Source of the DNA: Xanthomonas hydrangeae
GTDB taxonomy: Bacteria; Pseudomonadota; Gammaproteobacteria; Xanthomonadales; Xanthomonadaceae
DNA length: 64,000 nt
Assembly: GCA_905142475.1 (NCBI GenBank)
Contig: LR990730.1
Location: forward strand, 3,224,001 to 3,288,000
Direction: 5' to 3'
The notes below the pieces were generated by a model. That model saw only the letters and a list, made by a program, of their open reading frames with translations. It was not told the origin of the DNA and did no database searches. Each line of letters starts with the position of its first letter. The stretch's first letter is position 1. The position numbers and the translations under genes are program-made. Positions 46,111 to 54,879 of the stretch are shown here, piece by piece.

Positions 46111-46965
46111 ATGCAAGCCCACTGCGGGGAATTCAGGGTGTGTGCGATGTGCCGGGTATTGCGGGTCAACCGGGCGGGTTATTACGCCTGGTTACGCTCG
46201 CCCGACAGTGAGCGCGCCAAGGAAGACCAACGCCTGCTGGGATTGATCAAGCACCACTGGTTGGCCAGCGGCAGTGTCTATGGGCATCGCAAGATCACTA
46301 AGGATCTGCGCGATCTGGATGAGCGTTGCAGTCGCCATCGGGTGCATCGGCTGATGCGCACCGAGGGACTGCGTGCTCAGGTGGGCTATGGTCGCAAACC
46401 GCGCTTCCATGGAGGAATGCAGTGCAAGGCGGCGGCCAACCTGCTTGACCGACAGTTCGACGTGACGGAGCCGGACACGGCCTGGGCGAGCGATTTCACC
46501 TTCATCCGCACGCATGCAGGCTGGATGTACCTGGCTGTTGTGATCGATCTGTTTTCCCGGCAGGTCGTCGGCTGGGCGATGCGCGATCGGGCCGATACCG
46601 AGTTGGTCGTGCAGGCCCTGTTGTCTGCGGTGTGGCGGCGCAAACCCAACGCTGGTTGCTTGGTTCACTCGGACCAAGGGTCTGTCTACACCAGCGATGA
46701 CTGGCGCAGTTTCCTGGCGTCCCATGGCTTGGTGTGCAGCATGAGTCGGCGTGGCAACTGCCACGACAACGCACCCGTGGAGAGCTTCTTCGGCCTGCTC
46801 AAACGCGAGCGGATCAGGCGGCGGATCTATCCCACCAAGGACGCCGCTCGCGCCGAGGTATTCGACTACATCGAGATGTTCTACAACCCCAACCGCCGCC
46901 ACGGTTCAACTGGCGACCTGTCCCCTGTAGAGTTTGAACGGCGCTACGCGCAACGAGGGTCTTGA
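46111..46965 (+). CDS. IS3-family transposase OrfB (DDE integrase domain)
   Basis: 284 aa from ATG 46111; the frame continues upstream to the frameshift site. The rve-type DDE domain is visible: first Asp in WASDFTFIRTHAGWMYLAVV, second in CLVHSDQGSVYTSDDW, Glu in NCHDNAPVESFFGLLKRE. It lacks no key residue, so the element may be active. Normally produced as the OrfAB fusion. Confidence 0.93.
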   Translation: MQAHCGEFRVCAMCRVLRVNRAGYYAWLRSPDSERAKEDQRLLGLIKHHWLASGSVYGHRKITKDLRDLDERCSRHRVHRLMRTEGLRAQVGYGRKPRFHGGMQCKAAANLLDRQFDVTEPDTAWASDFTFIRTHAGWMYLAVVIDLFSRQVVGWAMRDRADTELVVQALLSAVWRRKPNAGCLVHSDQGSVYTSDDWRSFLASHGLVCSMSRRGNCHDNAPVESFFGLLKRERIRRRIYPTKDAARAEVFDYIEMFYNPNRRHGSTGDLSPVEFERRYAQRGS

Positions 46966-46994
46966 GTGTCTACGGAACCCTGGGCGTATCAAAC

Positions 46995-47171
46995 ATGTGG
47001 TCCAACCCAGCCAACGCCAAAGTATTTGTTTACGCTGGAAGCCTCGGCATCCTCATCGGCTCGATCGTGGTTTTTATATTGGCCGGAAAGCTTGAGCGCA
47101 TTGCAGGACTGTTCGGACTAGCGGCAGATCGCATTGAACATAGGCAGGGGCCAGGGAAAGGGATTGGCTAA
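46995..47171 (+). CDS. Small membrane protein beside the IS element
   Basis: 58 aa with one hydrophobic segment (VFVYAGSLGILIGSIVVFILA) and a basic C-terminal tail. It begins 4 bases after the IS right end. If the IS is removed exactly, its ATG lies in the reading frame of the NYN protein, so it might be the tail of a longer fused protein or an independent small gene. No family recognised. Confidence 0.5.
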   Translation: MWSNPANAKVFVYAGSLGILIGSIVVFILAGKLERIAGLFGLAADRIEHRQGPGKGIG

Positions 47172-47340
47172 CGCAGGACGTCACGACAGCCCCGCCCCGC
47201 CAAGCTTCCATTCCCAAATTGACATACAAACCATTGAATTTCGGCGCGTATTCAAATTTGTGAAATAGCTCCCGAAGCGGGCTCTTGCGCAGTCTGGAAT
47301 TGTTGATTGGATGAGGACTTCCCCACACGCAGGAGTTTTC

Positions 47341-47682
47341 ATGACCACCAACCCCCAACAACTTGAGATCGCCGGCCAATTGCTCGCTGGGCTGATGAGC
47401 CAGACCCTTTCGGACGAACCGCTCGTGCGACAACGCAATGTCTGTAATGCCTGGGCATCCGCTGGCGAGCTGATCGTCTACAGCCAGAAGAAACCGCAAG
47501 GCGGCGGCACTGCCGCCCAATCCTTGGAGCATGCCCGTCCCCAGCCATCCCAGGCTGTGCGCACCCGGGAGGCCGTCATCGTTCGGGAGCTTCCTTCGGT
47601 GGAGGAGTGGCGAGCGGGCCGAAAGCCCAAAGACTCTCAGCTGGACCCAGTGCGCAACAAGAAGCGCGCAACGCTTCACTGA
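47341..47682 (+). CDS. Hypothetical protein of the mobilisation region (113 aa)
   Basis: 113 aa. The N-terminal half is helical (NPQQLEIAGQLLAGLMSQTL); the C-terminal half is basic and likely disordered. No signal peptide. A strong Rho-independent terminator follows 27 bases after its stop, supporting it as a real transcription unit convergent to the relaxase gene. Not recognised. Confidence 0.65.
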   Translation: MTTNPQQLEIAGQLLAGLMSQTLSDEPLVRQRNVCNAWASAGELIVYSQKKPQGGGTAAQSLEHARPQPSQAVRTREAVIVRELPSVEEWRAGRKPKDSQLDPVRNKKRATLH

Positions 47683-47708
47683 GCCGGCCAGGAGCCCGCA
47701 AACATTGA

Positions 47709-47730
47709 GCCCCGCATTGCGGGGCTTTTT
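47709..47730 (+). terminator. Rho-independent terminator
   Basis: GCCCCGC-ATT-GCGGGGC followed by TTTTT. Seven-base stem, three-base loop. It ends the 113-aa gene and, being convergent to the relaxase stop at 47735, also insulates the two units. Confidence 0.85.
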
Positions 47731-47734
47731 GGTT

Positions 47735-49330
47735 TCAGTGGAAGCGCGGCGGTTTGGGAACGTAGACAGGCGCAGGAGGGAAGGAGATGGCAGGGCTGGG
47801 ACAGGGCCCATCCGGCTTGGGCGCCATGTCGAGTTCCACGGGGTAGCGCTGAAGCATGTCCCGGCTCCAGGCCCCCAGGTGCGCCGCGCTGGCCGACGCC
47901 TCCTTCTCGCAGAGGGCTTGCTCCTCCGGGTTCACTCGAGCCCTTGCATTGGCCAGCTCTGCAGCTCGGGCTTCGAGGGCGCTCAACCGACGCCCCCGCC
48001 GCTGCTTCCAGTCCCCCTGCGTCCATGAGGTCCCCGGCTCGGGATTGTTCGCCAAAAAGTCGTGCCACGCGTTCTCGGCCATGTGGTGCATCTTCTCGGC
48101 TCGGCGCACCGCCAATAACCGCCGGGCAAACTTCATGGCCGCTGCCTTGAAGCGCCGCAGTCGCCGGAGCAACTCGTTGAGGTCCGGGCGTAGTCGGGCC
48201 TCTTCGGCGAAGGCTGCCACGCGCTCCCTGATCCACTGCAACAATGCCAAGGTTGATTGGAGCGTCTGAGCCAGCCGGGGATCCGCTTGAACAGCCACTC
48301 CCCATTCGTCGCTGGCTTCCTCCGCGAGCTCGGAGACCGAACGTGGCTCGCGCGACGGCTTGGCATACTCCGCCTCCATCAGTCCCAACCCACGAGCAAT
48401 GGTCGCCATGCTGCGGGACACCTCGATGTGCCCTGCCCCAGGCCCGAGCGACAAGGGCAGCCCATCAGAAGGTCGGCGAGCCTCGCGCTCGGCCTGGGCC
48501 TGGCTGTGACCGTCGGGCACAGGCATGGCGCGCCCTTCCTGCTCGAACACGGCGATGAGTTTTTGGAAGTTCTGCTCGTTGGTCTCTTCGATTCGACGGT
48601 TGGCACTCGAACGCTCCGACGGCTGGCCCCGTCGAGCCAACGCCGTGCCGTTTTTGCCGACGTGCTTGGTGGGCTCGCGGGACAGGATGGCAGCCGCGGC
48701 CAGGTCGCCACGCGCGAGGGCGTCGCTTGCCTGTGCTTCCAAACTGCGGTGGTCCACCCGAATCTCAAGCGCTGCCTTTTCGAGATGGGCGTTGATGGTG
48801 GAGGCGATGAGTTCGCGCACCCACTGCACCTCGACACGTCCCGATGGCCCGCCGTCCAGTTCATTGGTTTTGTCCGTAAGACCGTCCGGCCCCATGCGCC
48901 GCGTCGTTGCCAGGACGTGGACGTGCCAGTTCAGGCCGTCCTTGCTGCCTGGGCTGTGGATGCTGGCCTGGGCCGCGAACCCGTAGCGCCCGACCAATGC
49001 GCGGGTGACTTCCACGGCCAGCTCGGAGCGCTGGAGGTCATCGAGTTCGTGCGGCAACGCGAACTCGAACTCCCGTGCGACCGTCGAATCTTTGCGGCGC
49101 TCAGCAGCCTCCGCAGCCGGCCAGAGCTCAGCGGGGACTAGGGCCCAATCGGGCGCGTCCTCGGGAGCGATGCAGCGCGTTTCGACCACGCCGTCCCGGC
49201 GGCGGTAGTCGTGGCGCATGCCGGTGAGCGCGTCCTCCAGCAGCAAGCCGGCACGGTAGGCGGCCGCTGCGACAGATGAGTGCCCCTTGGCGCGGCTGAA
49301 GGTTTTGACGTTGGCGTGGTAGATGGCCAT
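47735..49330 (-). CDS. mobA: MobA/MobL-family relaxase
   Basis: 531 aa from ATG 49330 (MAIYHANVKTFSRAKG), the standard start of MobA/MobL relaxases; a longer frame to 49552 has an unlikely leader. The N-terminal HUH nuclease shows a conserved Tyr in AAAAYRAG (residue 25), ALPHEL, and the two metal-binding histidines in GLNWHVHVLATTRR (136 and 138). Such proteins nick at oriT and lead the strand into a conjugation channel. The C-terminal ~250 residues are helical, with no helicase or primase motifs recognised. oriT probably lies in the 266-base gap to the traD-like gene. Confidence 0.9.
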   Translation of the reverse strand: MAIYHANVKTFSRAKGHSSVAAAAYRAGLLLEDALTGMRHDYRRRDGVVETRCIAPEDAPDWALVPAELWPAAEAAERRKDSTVAREFEFALPHELDDLQRSELAVEVTRALVGRYGFAAQASIHSPGSKDGLNWHVHVLATTRRMGPDGLTDKTNELDGGPSGRVEVQWVRELIASTINAHLEKAALEIRVDHRSLEAQASDALARGDLAAAAILSREPTKHVGKNGTALARRGQPSERSSANRRIEETNEQNFQKLIAVFEQEGRAMPVPDGHSQAQAEREARRPSDGLPLSLGPGAGHIEVSRSMATIARGLGLMEAEYAKPSREPRSVSELAEEASDEWGVAVQADPRLAQTLQSTLALLQWIRERVAAFAEEARLRPDLNELLRRLRRFKAAAMKFARRLLAVRRAEKMHHMAENAWHDFLANNPEPGTSWTQGDWKQRRGRRLSALEARAAELANARARVNPEEQALCEKEASASAAHLGAWSRDMLQRYPVELDMAPKPDGPCPSPAISFPPAPVYVPKPPRFH

Positions 49331-49596
49331 GAGGCGGCGACTCCGAAGCAGTGGGGTTGCTTGGTTTATGCCTCGGCTTTGGATTTTCGCAAGCGCCCTC
49401 GGCGCTTGGGGTTCAAGGGGCGAAGCCCTTTGCGCACGTGTCACCATGTGACACCTAGGTGCGCTCTTGCTTCTTTCTTCTAAGCCTTGTTTTTCAGCCT
49501 TTTCGATTCTCGGGGCGGACGAAATTCGAGACCAGCCCAACGCTTGACGCAAGCCGTTTTCCTGGTTGACTCATTTCCACCAGGCAGGAGAAACGC

Positions 49597-49896
49597 ATGA
49601 CCGCAACGAATCACTACCGAGACCAAATCCAACGAGCCACTGAGCGCTTAGCTCAACAGCAAGCGAAAGAGCTTTTAGCCAACCAGCGCCGCGAAGTGAA
49701 GGCGCAGGAAACAGCGAGGCGGGACGAAATCAAACGGCGGCAGCGGGTGGCAGACCTGGTTTTCTTTGCCGGCGCGCAGACACTGGACGACGCGGAACTT
49801 GTGGGCGCACTGCTGGAGCACACTGCTCGCAGGAACGACCAGCACATGCGTGAACTCATTCATGCGAAAGGTTCCGAGCGACTCAAACGCCATTGA
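49597..49896 (+). CDS. TraD-like accessory mobilisation protein
   Basis: 99 aa, highly charged. A helical Gln/Arg/Lys-rich first half is followed by VADLVFFAGAQTLDDAELVGALLEH, the C-terminal block typical of small TraD/MobC-like proteins next to MobA/MobL relaxases. It is divergent from mobA with a 266-base intergenic region, a common place for oriT. It probably helps assemble the relaxosome. Confidence 0.7.
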   Translation: MTATNHYRDQIQRATERLAQQQAKELLANQRREVKAQETARRDEIKRRQRVADLVFFAGAQTLDDAELVGALLEHTARRNDQHMRELIHAKGSERLKRH

Positions 49897-50072
49897 AACG
49901 AAGCCAGCCCTCCCCGGCTTCTAGAACTCGTTTAGACCGCCCTCTCAGCAAAGTCAGCACACCACAAAGAAATGTGATGCAATCAGCCCTGGGGGCAGAC
50001 CGGCGTCATGGTGCGATGAGAACTTGACGGCGTTGCCTCCATCACCATAGACCGGAAGTCAACGGGGGAAGG

Positions 50073-50372
50073 ATGATGTCCAAGGATACAGCGGTTTCGG
50101 CGATTGAGAGCGGGCTGTGCCTCGAGCTTCGCTACGATGGCTTCTCTCGCCTGGTAGAGGTCCATGCCGTGGGAACGAGCAAGACCGGTCAGCTTTGCAT
50201 GCGTGTCTACCAAGTGAGCGGCGGATCCGTGAGCGGCGAAAGATCCGGTTGGAAGATGATGCTCATAGACAAGAGCTTCTCTGCGCATCTCTCCACGACC
50301 CGGTCTGAAGCACCCAGACCCGGTTATAGGAAAGCAGACCGGGACATGCTGACAATCTACCGCGAGCTTTAG
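50073..50372 (+). CDS. Small WYL-like domain protein, hypothetical
   Basis: 99 aa. The pattern CLELRYDGFSRLVEVHAVG followed by VYQVSGGSVSGERSGWKMM and a PGYRKAD segment matches small stand-alone proteins with a WYL-like beta core that are widespread near defence genes and mobile DNA. It may sense a nucleic-acid ligand; there is no HTH. It lies 60 bases upstream of the OLD-type nuclease gene in the same direction. Confidence 0.6.
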   Translation: MMSKDTAVSAIESGLCLELRYDGFSRLVEVHAVGTSKTGQLCMRVYQVSGGSVSGERSGWKMMLIDKSFSAHLSTTRSEAPRPGYRKADRDMLTIYREL

Positions 50373-50432
50373 TCTGACCGCTCACTAGCGTCGGTAAACA
50401 ACAATCTCATACGGACTGGGAAACATTGCCGC

Positions 50433-52400
50433 ATGCAGCTACTGAGAGCACGGATAAAGAACTTTCGCTCTTTGCGTGACGTCTCCATCGAATTCGAGGC
50501 TCACACAGCGTTGATTGGCGGCAATGGCGCGGGGAAGTCGAGCATCCTCAAAGCTCTTGAGAAGTTCTACTCGACCAGCAAAGCGCTCGACCCAGATGAC
50601 TACTTTGGCCGCGATATCACCCTACCGGTGGAGATTGAGCTGACCTTTGGGGCGTTGAGTGCCGTGGAGCAGGACACCTTTGAAAGCAGGGTCCGTGATG
50701 AAACCTTGACGGTGTCAAGAGTTTTCGATGGAACGGCCTCCTCGGGTCGCTACTACGGATCGACTCTCCAAAATCCAGACTTCTCTGCCATACGTGCCAT
50801 CGGTGCCGCAACTGAAAAACGAGCTGCCTACAAAGCACTCAAAGAGGGGAACGCCGCTTATGCCGAGCTTCCCAATGTCACGAGTGCTGGGCAAATTGAA
50901 GGATCTCTACAGGAGTGGGAACTAGCCCATCCTGATTCGCTGGTTCTACTGAGGGACGACGGCCAGTTTTTCGGATTCCAGAATGCAGGACGTGGGGCGC
51001 TACAGCGCCATACAAGTTTTGTCTTCGTTCCAGCGGTGAGAGAAGCTTCGCTTGATGCCGCCGATGGAAAATCCAGCGCCATCGGGCGACTGCTTGAGAT
51101 CGTTGTTCGCAGCGCCATTCTCCAGCGCAAGGATGTGCAGGCATTTCAAGAAGAGGTGACGGCTCGCTATCGCGCCCTGGTCGCGCCTGCAAACATGCCC
51201 GAACTCGGAGAACTCGCGAACCGCTTAACAGGCGACCTCAAAAGCCTATACCGGGATGCTGCCGTGGGCCTCACTTGGCGAGACGTGGCGGATATCGCAG
51301 TGCCCCTGCCTGCCGCCGACGTTTCATTGAGTGATGAAGGGTTCGGCGGCCCTGTTGACCGCCAAGGTCACGGACTACAGCGGGCATTTGTTTTCACGCT
51401 TTTGCAGCACCTGGCGAAAACCAGTCACCAGACTTTGGTGACCGAAGGCGAGGCTACGGAGGAAGCAGCCGAAACGCTCCTACCAGCTGCTCCAAGCCTC
51501 ATCCTGGCCATCGAGGAGCCGGAGCTTTACCAACATCCGACCAAGCAGCGCCACTTAGCGAGCGTCCTAAGAGGCTTGAGCACCGGAAGCCTGCCAGGCG
51601 CGACGGGGCCAACCCAGATCATCTTTGGCTCACACTCCCCTATGTTCGTTGCGATGGAACGAGCCAACGAGGTTCGGCTTGCTCGTCGGTCAAAGTCGGC
51701 CGACAGCAAGTTCAAGCATGCACATCTGACTTCTTTAAGCCTTTCGAACGTTGCTGCCCGCCTGGAAAAAGCAAACAACAAAGCGCCCGGGACTTGGACG
51801 GCAGCAACCCTTACCCCGAGGCTGCATATCCTCGGCACAGAGCTCTCAGAAGGGTTCTTCGCTAACGGTGTTGTGTTGGTTGAGGGCAGAAGCGACCGAT
51901 CCGCACTTCAAGCATGTGCGAGGTTGCTCGGACTCGACTTCCACGCCGCTGGCATCGCCATCCTTCCCGCGGAGGGGAAGCTAAATCTTGACCGGCCCTA
52001 CGCAGTGTTTACGGAGCTGGAGATTCCAACTTTTTTAATCTGGGATTGCGACCAGAATAAGAAAGAGGAAGCGGCAAACCCCGCGCTGCTTCATTTAGCA
52101 GATGCTCACGCCAATTATGACGAGCCGCTCTCCACTCGGATAGGCAAGAACTATGCTTACTTCGAAGACACACTCGAAACAACGCTAGTTCTAGAGCTGG
52201 GGAAGGAGCTGCATCAACAATGCCTAGCGGAGGCGTGCGAGCCATTCGGCTTAACACCCAGCAAAGAGACGCACAAAATACCCGAAGTCATGCATCGCGT
52301 GCTTGCCTGCGCGAAGGATAAGGGAACAAGCTCTCCCACGCTGGAAGCCCTTGTCAATGCGATATGGCTACACCTAGCACCTGATGAAATCCAGCTCTAA
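50433..52400 (+). CDS. OLD-family ATP-dependent nuclease (AAA ATPase with TOPRIM)
   Basis: 655 aa. The ABC/SMC-like ATPase starts with RIKNFRSLRDVSIEF and Walker A LIGGNGAGKSS (about 27-37). The signature and Walker B region is around ILAIEEPELYQHP (about 355). A TOPRIM domain follows: VVLVEGRSDRSALQACARLL (about 481-500) and FLIWDCDQNKKEE. OLD nucleases act in phage exclusion and, with a UvrD-like partner, in Gabija. No helicase partner lies next to it, so it is a class 1-type (solo) OLD candidate. It lies 299 bases upstream of a restriction-modification pair. Confidence 0.85.
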   Translation: MQLLRARIKNFRSLRDVSIEFEAHTALIGGNGAGKSSILKALEKFYSTSKALDPDDYFGRDITLPVEIELTFGALSAVEQDTFESRVRDETLTVSRVFDGTASSGRYYGSTLQNPDFSAIRAIGAATEKRAAYKALKEGNAAYAELPNVTSAGQIEGSLQEWELAHPDSLVLLRDDGQFFGFQNAGRGALQRHTSFVFVPAVREASLDAADGKSSAIGRLLEIVVRSAILQRKDVQAFQEEVTARYRALVAPANMPELGELANRLTGDLKSLYRDAAVGLTWRDVADIAVPLPAADVSLSDEGFGGPVDRQGHGLQRAFVFTLLQHLAKTSHQTLVTEGEATEEAAETLLPAAPSLILAIEEPELYQHPTKQRHLASVLRGLSTGSLPGATGPTQIIFGSHSPMFVAMERANEVRLARRSKSADSKFKHAHLTSLSLSNVAARLEKANNKAPGTWTAATLTPRLHILGTELSEGFFANGVVLVEGRSDRSALQACARLLGLDFHAAGIAILPAEGKLNLDRPYAVFTELEIPTFLIWDCDQNKKEEAANPALLHLADAHANYDEPLSTRIGKNYAYFEDTLETTLVLELGKELHQQCLAEACEPFGLTPSKETHKIPEVMHRVLACAKDKGTSSPTLEALVNAIWLHLAPDEIQL

Positions 52401-52698
52401 AGCGGCCCGACAGGTAGGGCTGCCGATCTTTCAAGCCATCTGAACGAGTAAGCAGAGGGCCGCGGCATGCGGCAGCTTCGATCACATGTCGACGCTCCTC
52501 CAAACCGTCCTCTGCATGGCGCTCTAACCGCCACGGAGCCACAGCTAAGATCGACAACTGATTAAGATCTAAGTCACTGTTATTGCTGTATATTTTCGAC
52601 AGCTTAAGGCATAGAGCTTCCCTGATTCGTCTGCCAGTGGCCTAATACCCTGTTGGCGCCTGACACGGTCTCCGGGCATGAGACAAGGGAACTGAACA

Positions 52699-53667
52699 AT
52701 GCCGCCCCCCAGCCCCATGAAGAATAAGATGACCATTGTCACCCGTCCCAACAAGGCCGTCCCCAGCAAGCCGGCCGACGCATTGCGCGTTCAGTTCCCA
52801 AGTAACACCCCAACCAAGAACACGGAACTCTACTTGGCAGATGCGATCCAGTGGATGTCTGAGCGCGAAGAGTGCTCCATCCATGCCATCGTCACTGATC
52901 CTCCCTATGGGCTGGTCGAATTCGATGAAAAGCATGTCGATAAGATGCGGGGCGGTTCCGGTGGCGTCTGGCGCATCCCACCGTCTTTTGACGGGGCCAA
53001 GAGAGCCCCACTTCCGCGCTTCACGACACTTACTGCTAAGGATAGAGAGAGACTGACCACTTTTTTTAAGGCCTTTGCCTATCAAGCTGGACGCATCCTC
53101 GTCCCAGGCGGCCACATTGTGATGGCATCAAACCCACTCGTTTCGACGACCACCTTTGCTTCAATCGAAACCGCCGGCTTTGAAAAGCGTGGTGAGCTAA
53201 TTCGCGTGGTCAAGACCCTTAGAGGCGGAGACAGGCCGAAGGGTTCCGAGGAAGAATTTTTCGACGTATCCGTCATGCCTCGCTCTTGCTGGGAACCCTG
53301 GGGCATATTCCGTAAGCCAATTGACCAGGACACGGTGGCTGCCAATTTGCGCAAGTGGGGGACTGGTGGTTTTCGCCGCGTTGCAGAAGGTGAGCCTTTT
53401 CGTGACCTCATTGAGGTTGCTCCGGCTCGTGACCCAGAGCGAACTTTAGCGCCTCATCCCTCTATCAAGCCCCAGCGCCTGATGCGCTACATTGTTCGTG
53501 GCGTGCTGCCACTGGGAAAAGGCATCATCTATGACCCATTCTCGGGAAGCGGATCGACGCTTGCTGCAGCAAGCCATTTGGGATTAAAAGCAGTGGGAAC
53601 TGAGCGCGACCCTATTTATTATGCAATGGCTTCTCAAGCCATTCCCAAACTGGCGAAAATCGTTTGA
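52699..53667 (+). CDS. Type II site-specific DNA methyltransferase (beta class)
   Basis: 322 aa. The catalytic motif IV is HAIVTDPPYGLVEFD (about residue 73). The AdoMet-binding motif I, IIYDPFSGSGSTLAAASHLG, comes near the C-terminus, so the order is that of beta-class N6-adenine or N4-cytosine enzymes; DPPY is more common in N6-adenine types. No signal or extra domain. The stop overlaps the TTG start of the next gene (TTGA), coupling modification to restriction. The recognition sequence cannot be deduced. Confidence 0.88.
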   Translation: MPPPSPMKNKMTIVTRPNKAVPSKPADALRVQFPSNTPTKNTELYLADAIQWMSEREECSIHAIVTDPPYGLVEFDEKHVDKMRGGSGGVWRIPPSFDGAKRAPLPRFTTLTAKDRERLTTFFKAFAYQAGRILVPGGHIVMASNPLVSTTTFASIETAGFEKRGELIRVVKTLRGGDRPKGSEEEFFDVSVMPRSCWEPWGIFRKPIDQDTVAANLRKWGTGGFRRVAEGEPFRDLIEVAPARDPERTLAPHPSIKPQRLMRYIVRGVLPLGKGIIYDPFSGSGSTLAAASHLGLKAVGTERDPIYYAMASQAIPKLAKIV

Positions 53668-54746
53668 GCAACTTGCAGCCAATCACGACCAGCCAAATCC
53701 TCGATGAGGTCAAGGCCAACTTTTTTGGAGGGCAGCGGCGAAAGTTCCTTCCGGGGCTCCTTATTGCTCTCATCCGCTTCCTACGAAGACTAAAAGCCAC
53801 CGGAGGTAAATACGCGTCACTGGATGATTTCCATAGGGACTTCCCCCTGGCGACGGTTACCAAAAAGGGAGGCGGCGTTAACACATTCACAGTTATAGTG
53901 AATGGCAAGAGCTTGGCGATCAGAAGGGATTACGACAACATCGCCAACTTTTTCCGAAACGAAAAACATCGCTACGACTTTCCCAGTTCAGCCCCCCATG
54001 CCACCCAAGCTTGGAGAGACTATCTCCCATGGATCGAGGCAATTCTCTCTTTCGACGACAGCTCGCTAGACGACCTCGAGAAAAACGTCATCGATTATGT
54101 TCTCGAATCACTCCCGTCTCAGGCTATCGATCCCTCTAGTGTCAAGCGAGAACCGCCACTCTTTTTGCTCTATCTGCAAAATTTCGATTTAACCAGCAGG
54201 TCCGGGGAGCCCACCGGAGCTGCCTATCAAGGCACCGTGTTTGGCTACATCCGGGCGGACGCGCCGCACCTGCAGGTTGAGGTCGGCAAGGTTCGCACGG
54301 GGTCGAAGCGTGAAAAAAGAGTTGGAGATATTGACGCTAGAGATGGAGAGAAGCTTGTTCTTTCCGCTGAGGTCAAGCAATACGTTGTGGGAGATAAGGA
54401 TCTTGGTGAGTTTGGAGAATTTTCTAAGCTTATTGCTCAGCATCAGGCCTTGGGCTTGGTCGTTGCGCTTGGATTTAAAGAAGAGGCAGCGGAAAAGATT
54501 GCCAGTATGGGACTCGAACCCATTTCTCGCGCTGACCTTATAGAGCGAGTGCGGATTTGGGACCCACTCAAGCAAAGAATCGCCATCAGCGCAATCCTTT
54601 ATTACGCCAATTTCAGGGAACAGAACTCGGTTCTATATGGTCGTATACAGGATTTCGTCGCCAAGGCTGAGGCTACCAACACGTCAAAACTTGCGATAGA
54701 CCCATCTGACTCCGAAAATGATGACGTTCCAGAAAGCCAGGATTAA
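53664..54746 (+). CDS. Putative type II restriction endonuclease partner
   Basis: 360 aa from a TTG codon at 53664 that overlaps the methyltransferase stop. A PD-(D/E)xK-like centre is visible: the acidic segment VGDIDARDGEKLVLSAEVKQ, with Asp upstream and ExK at the end, in a beta-alpha context (about residues 222-241). The rest is mixed helical. No named restriction family could be assigned. Lower GC and more AT-ending codons than its surroundings point to acquisition. A weak start codon would keep nuclease below methylase, as is common in such pairs. Confidence 0.7.
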   Translation: MSNLQPITTSQILDEVKANFFGGQRRKFLPGLLIALIRFLRRLKATGGKYASLDDFHRDFPLATVTKKGGGVNTFTVIVNGKSLAIRRDYDNIANFFRNEKHRYDFPSSAPHATQAWRDYLPWIEAILSFDDSSLDDLEKNVIDYVLESLPSQAIDPSSVKREPPLFLLYLQNFDLTSRSGEPTGAAYQGTVFGYIRADAPHLQVEVGKVRTGSKREKRVGDIDARDGEKLVLSAEVKQYVVGDKDLGEFGEFSKLIAQHQALGLVVALGFKEEAAEKIASMGLEPISRADLIERVRIWDPLKQRIAISAILYYANFREQNSVLYGRIQDFVAKAEATNTSKLAIDPSDSENDDVPESQD

Positions 54747-54879
54747 CTAACATCCAATACGCCAATTTATTCTTAGTTAATATTTAAAAAATGGAACCCA
54801 GGATTTTCGTTAGCGTGCTTATTCAAAGAGTGCACCGATCACCAGCAAGGGATCCGCACCACCCACAATTAGCAAGCTT

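Larger units (their letters stand above)
45758..46991 (+). mobile_element. IS3-family insertion sequence, complete
   Basis: 1234 bases bounded by 25-base imperfect terminal inverted repeats: left 45758-45782 begins TGATACGCCCAGGGTT and right 46967-46991 is its complement, differing at about four positions near the inner end. Inside are orfA and orfB in the -1 relation usual for IS3 elements. The flanking bases (GGTG left, AACA right) do not form a target-site duplication, which points to a rearrangement after insertion or loss of the duplication. IS51-like grouping is likely from the OrfA sequence but was not checked. Confidence 0.9.

Noticed and set aside
53664..54746. Assignment of the restriction gene to the SacI family
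   Set aside because: The recalled sequence features of SacI do not match this protein, so a family name would be a guess.
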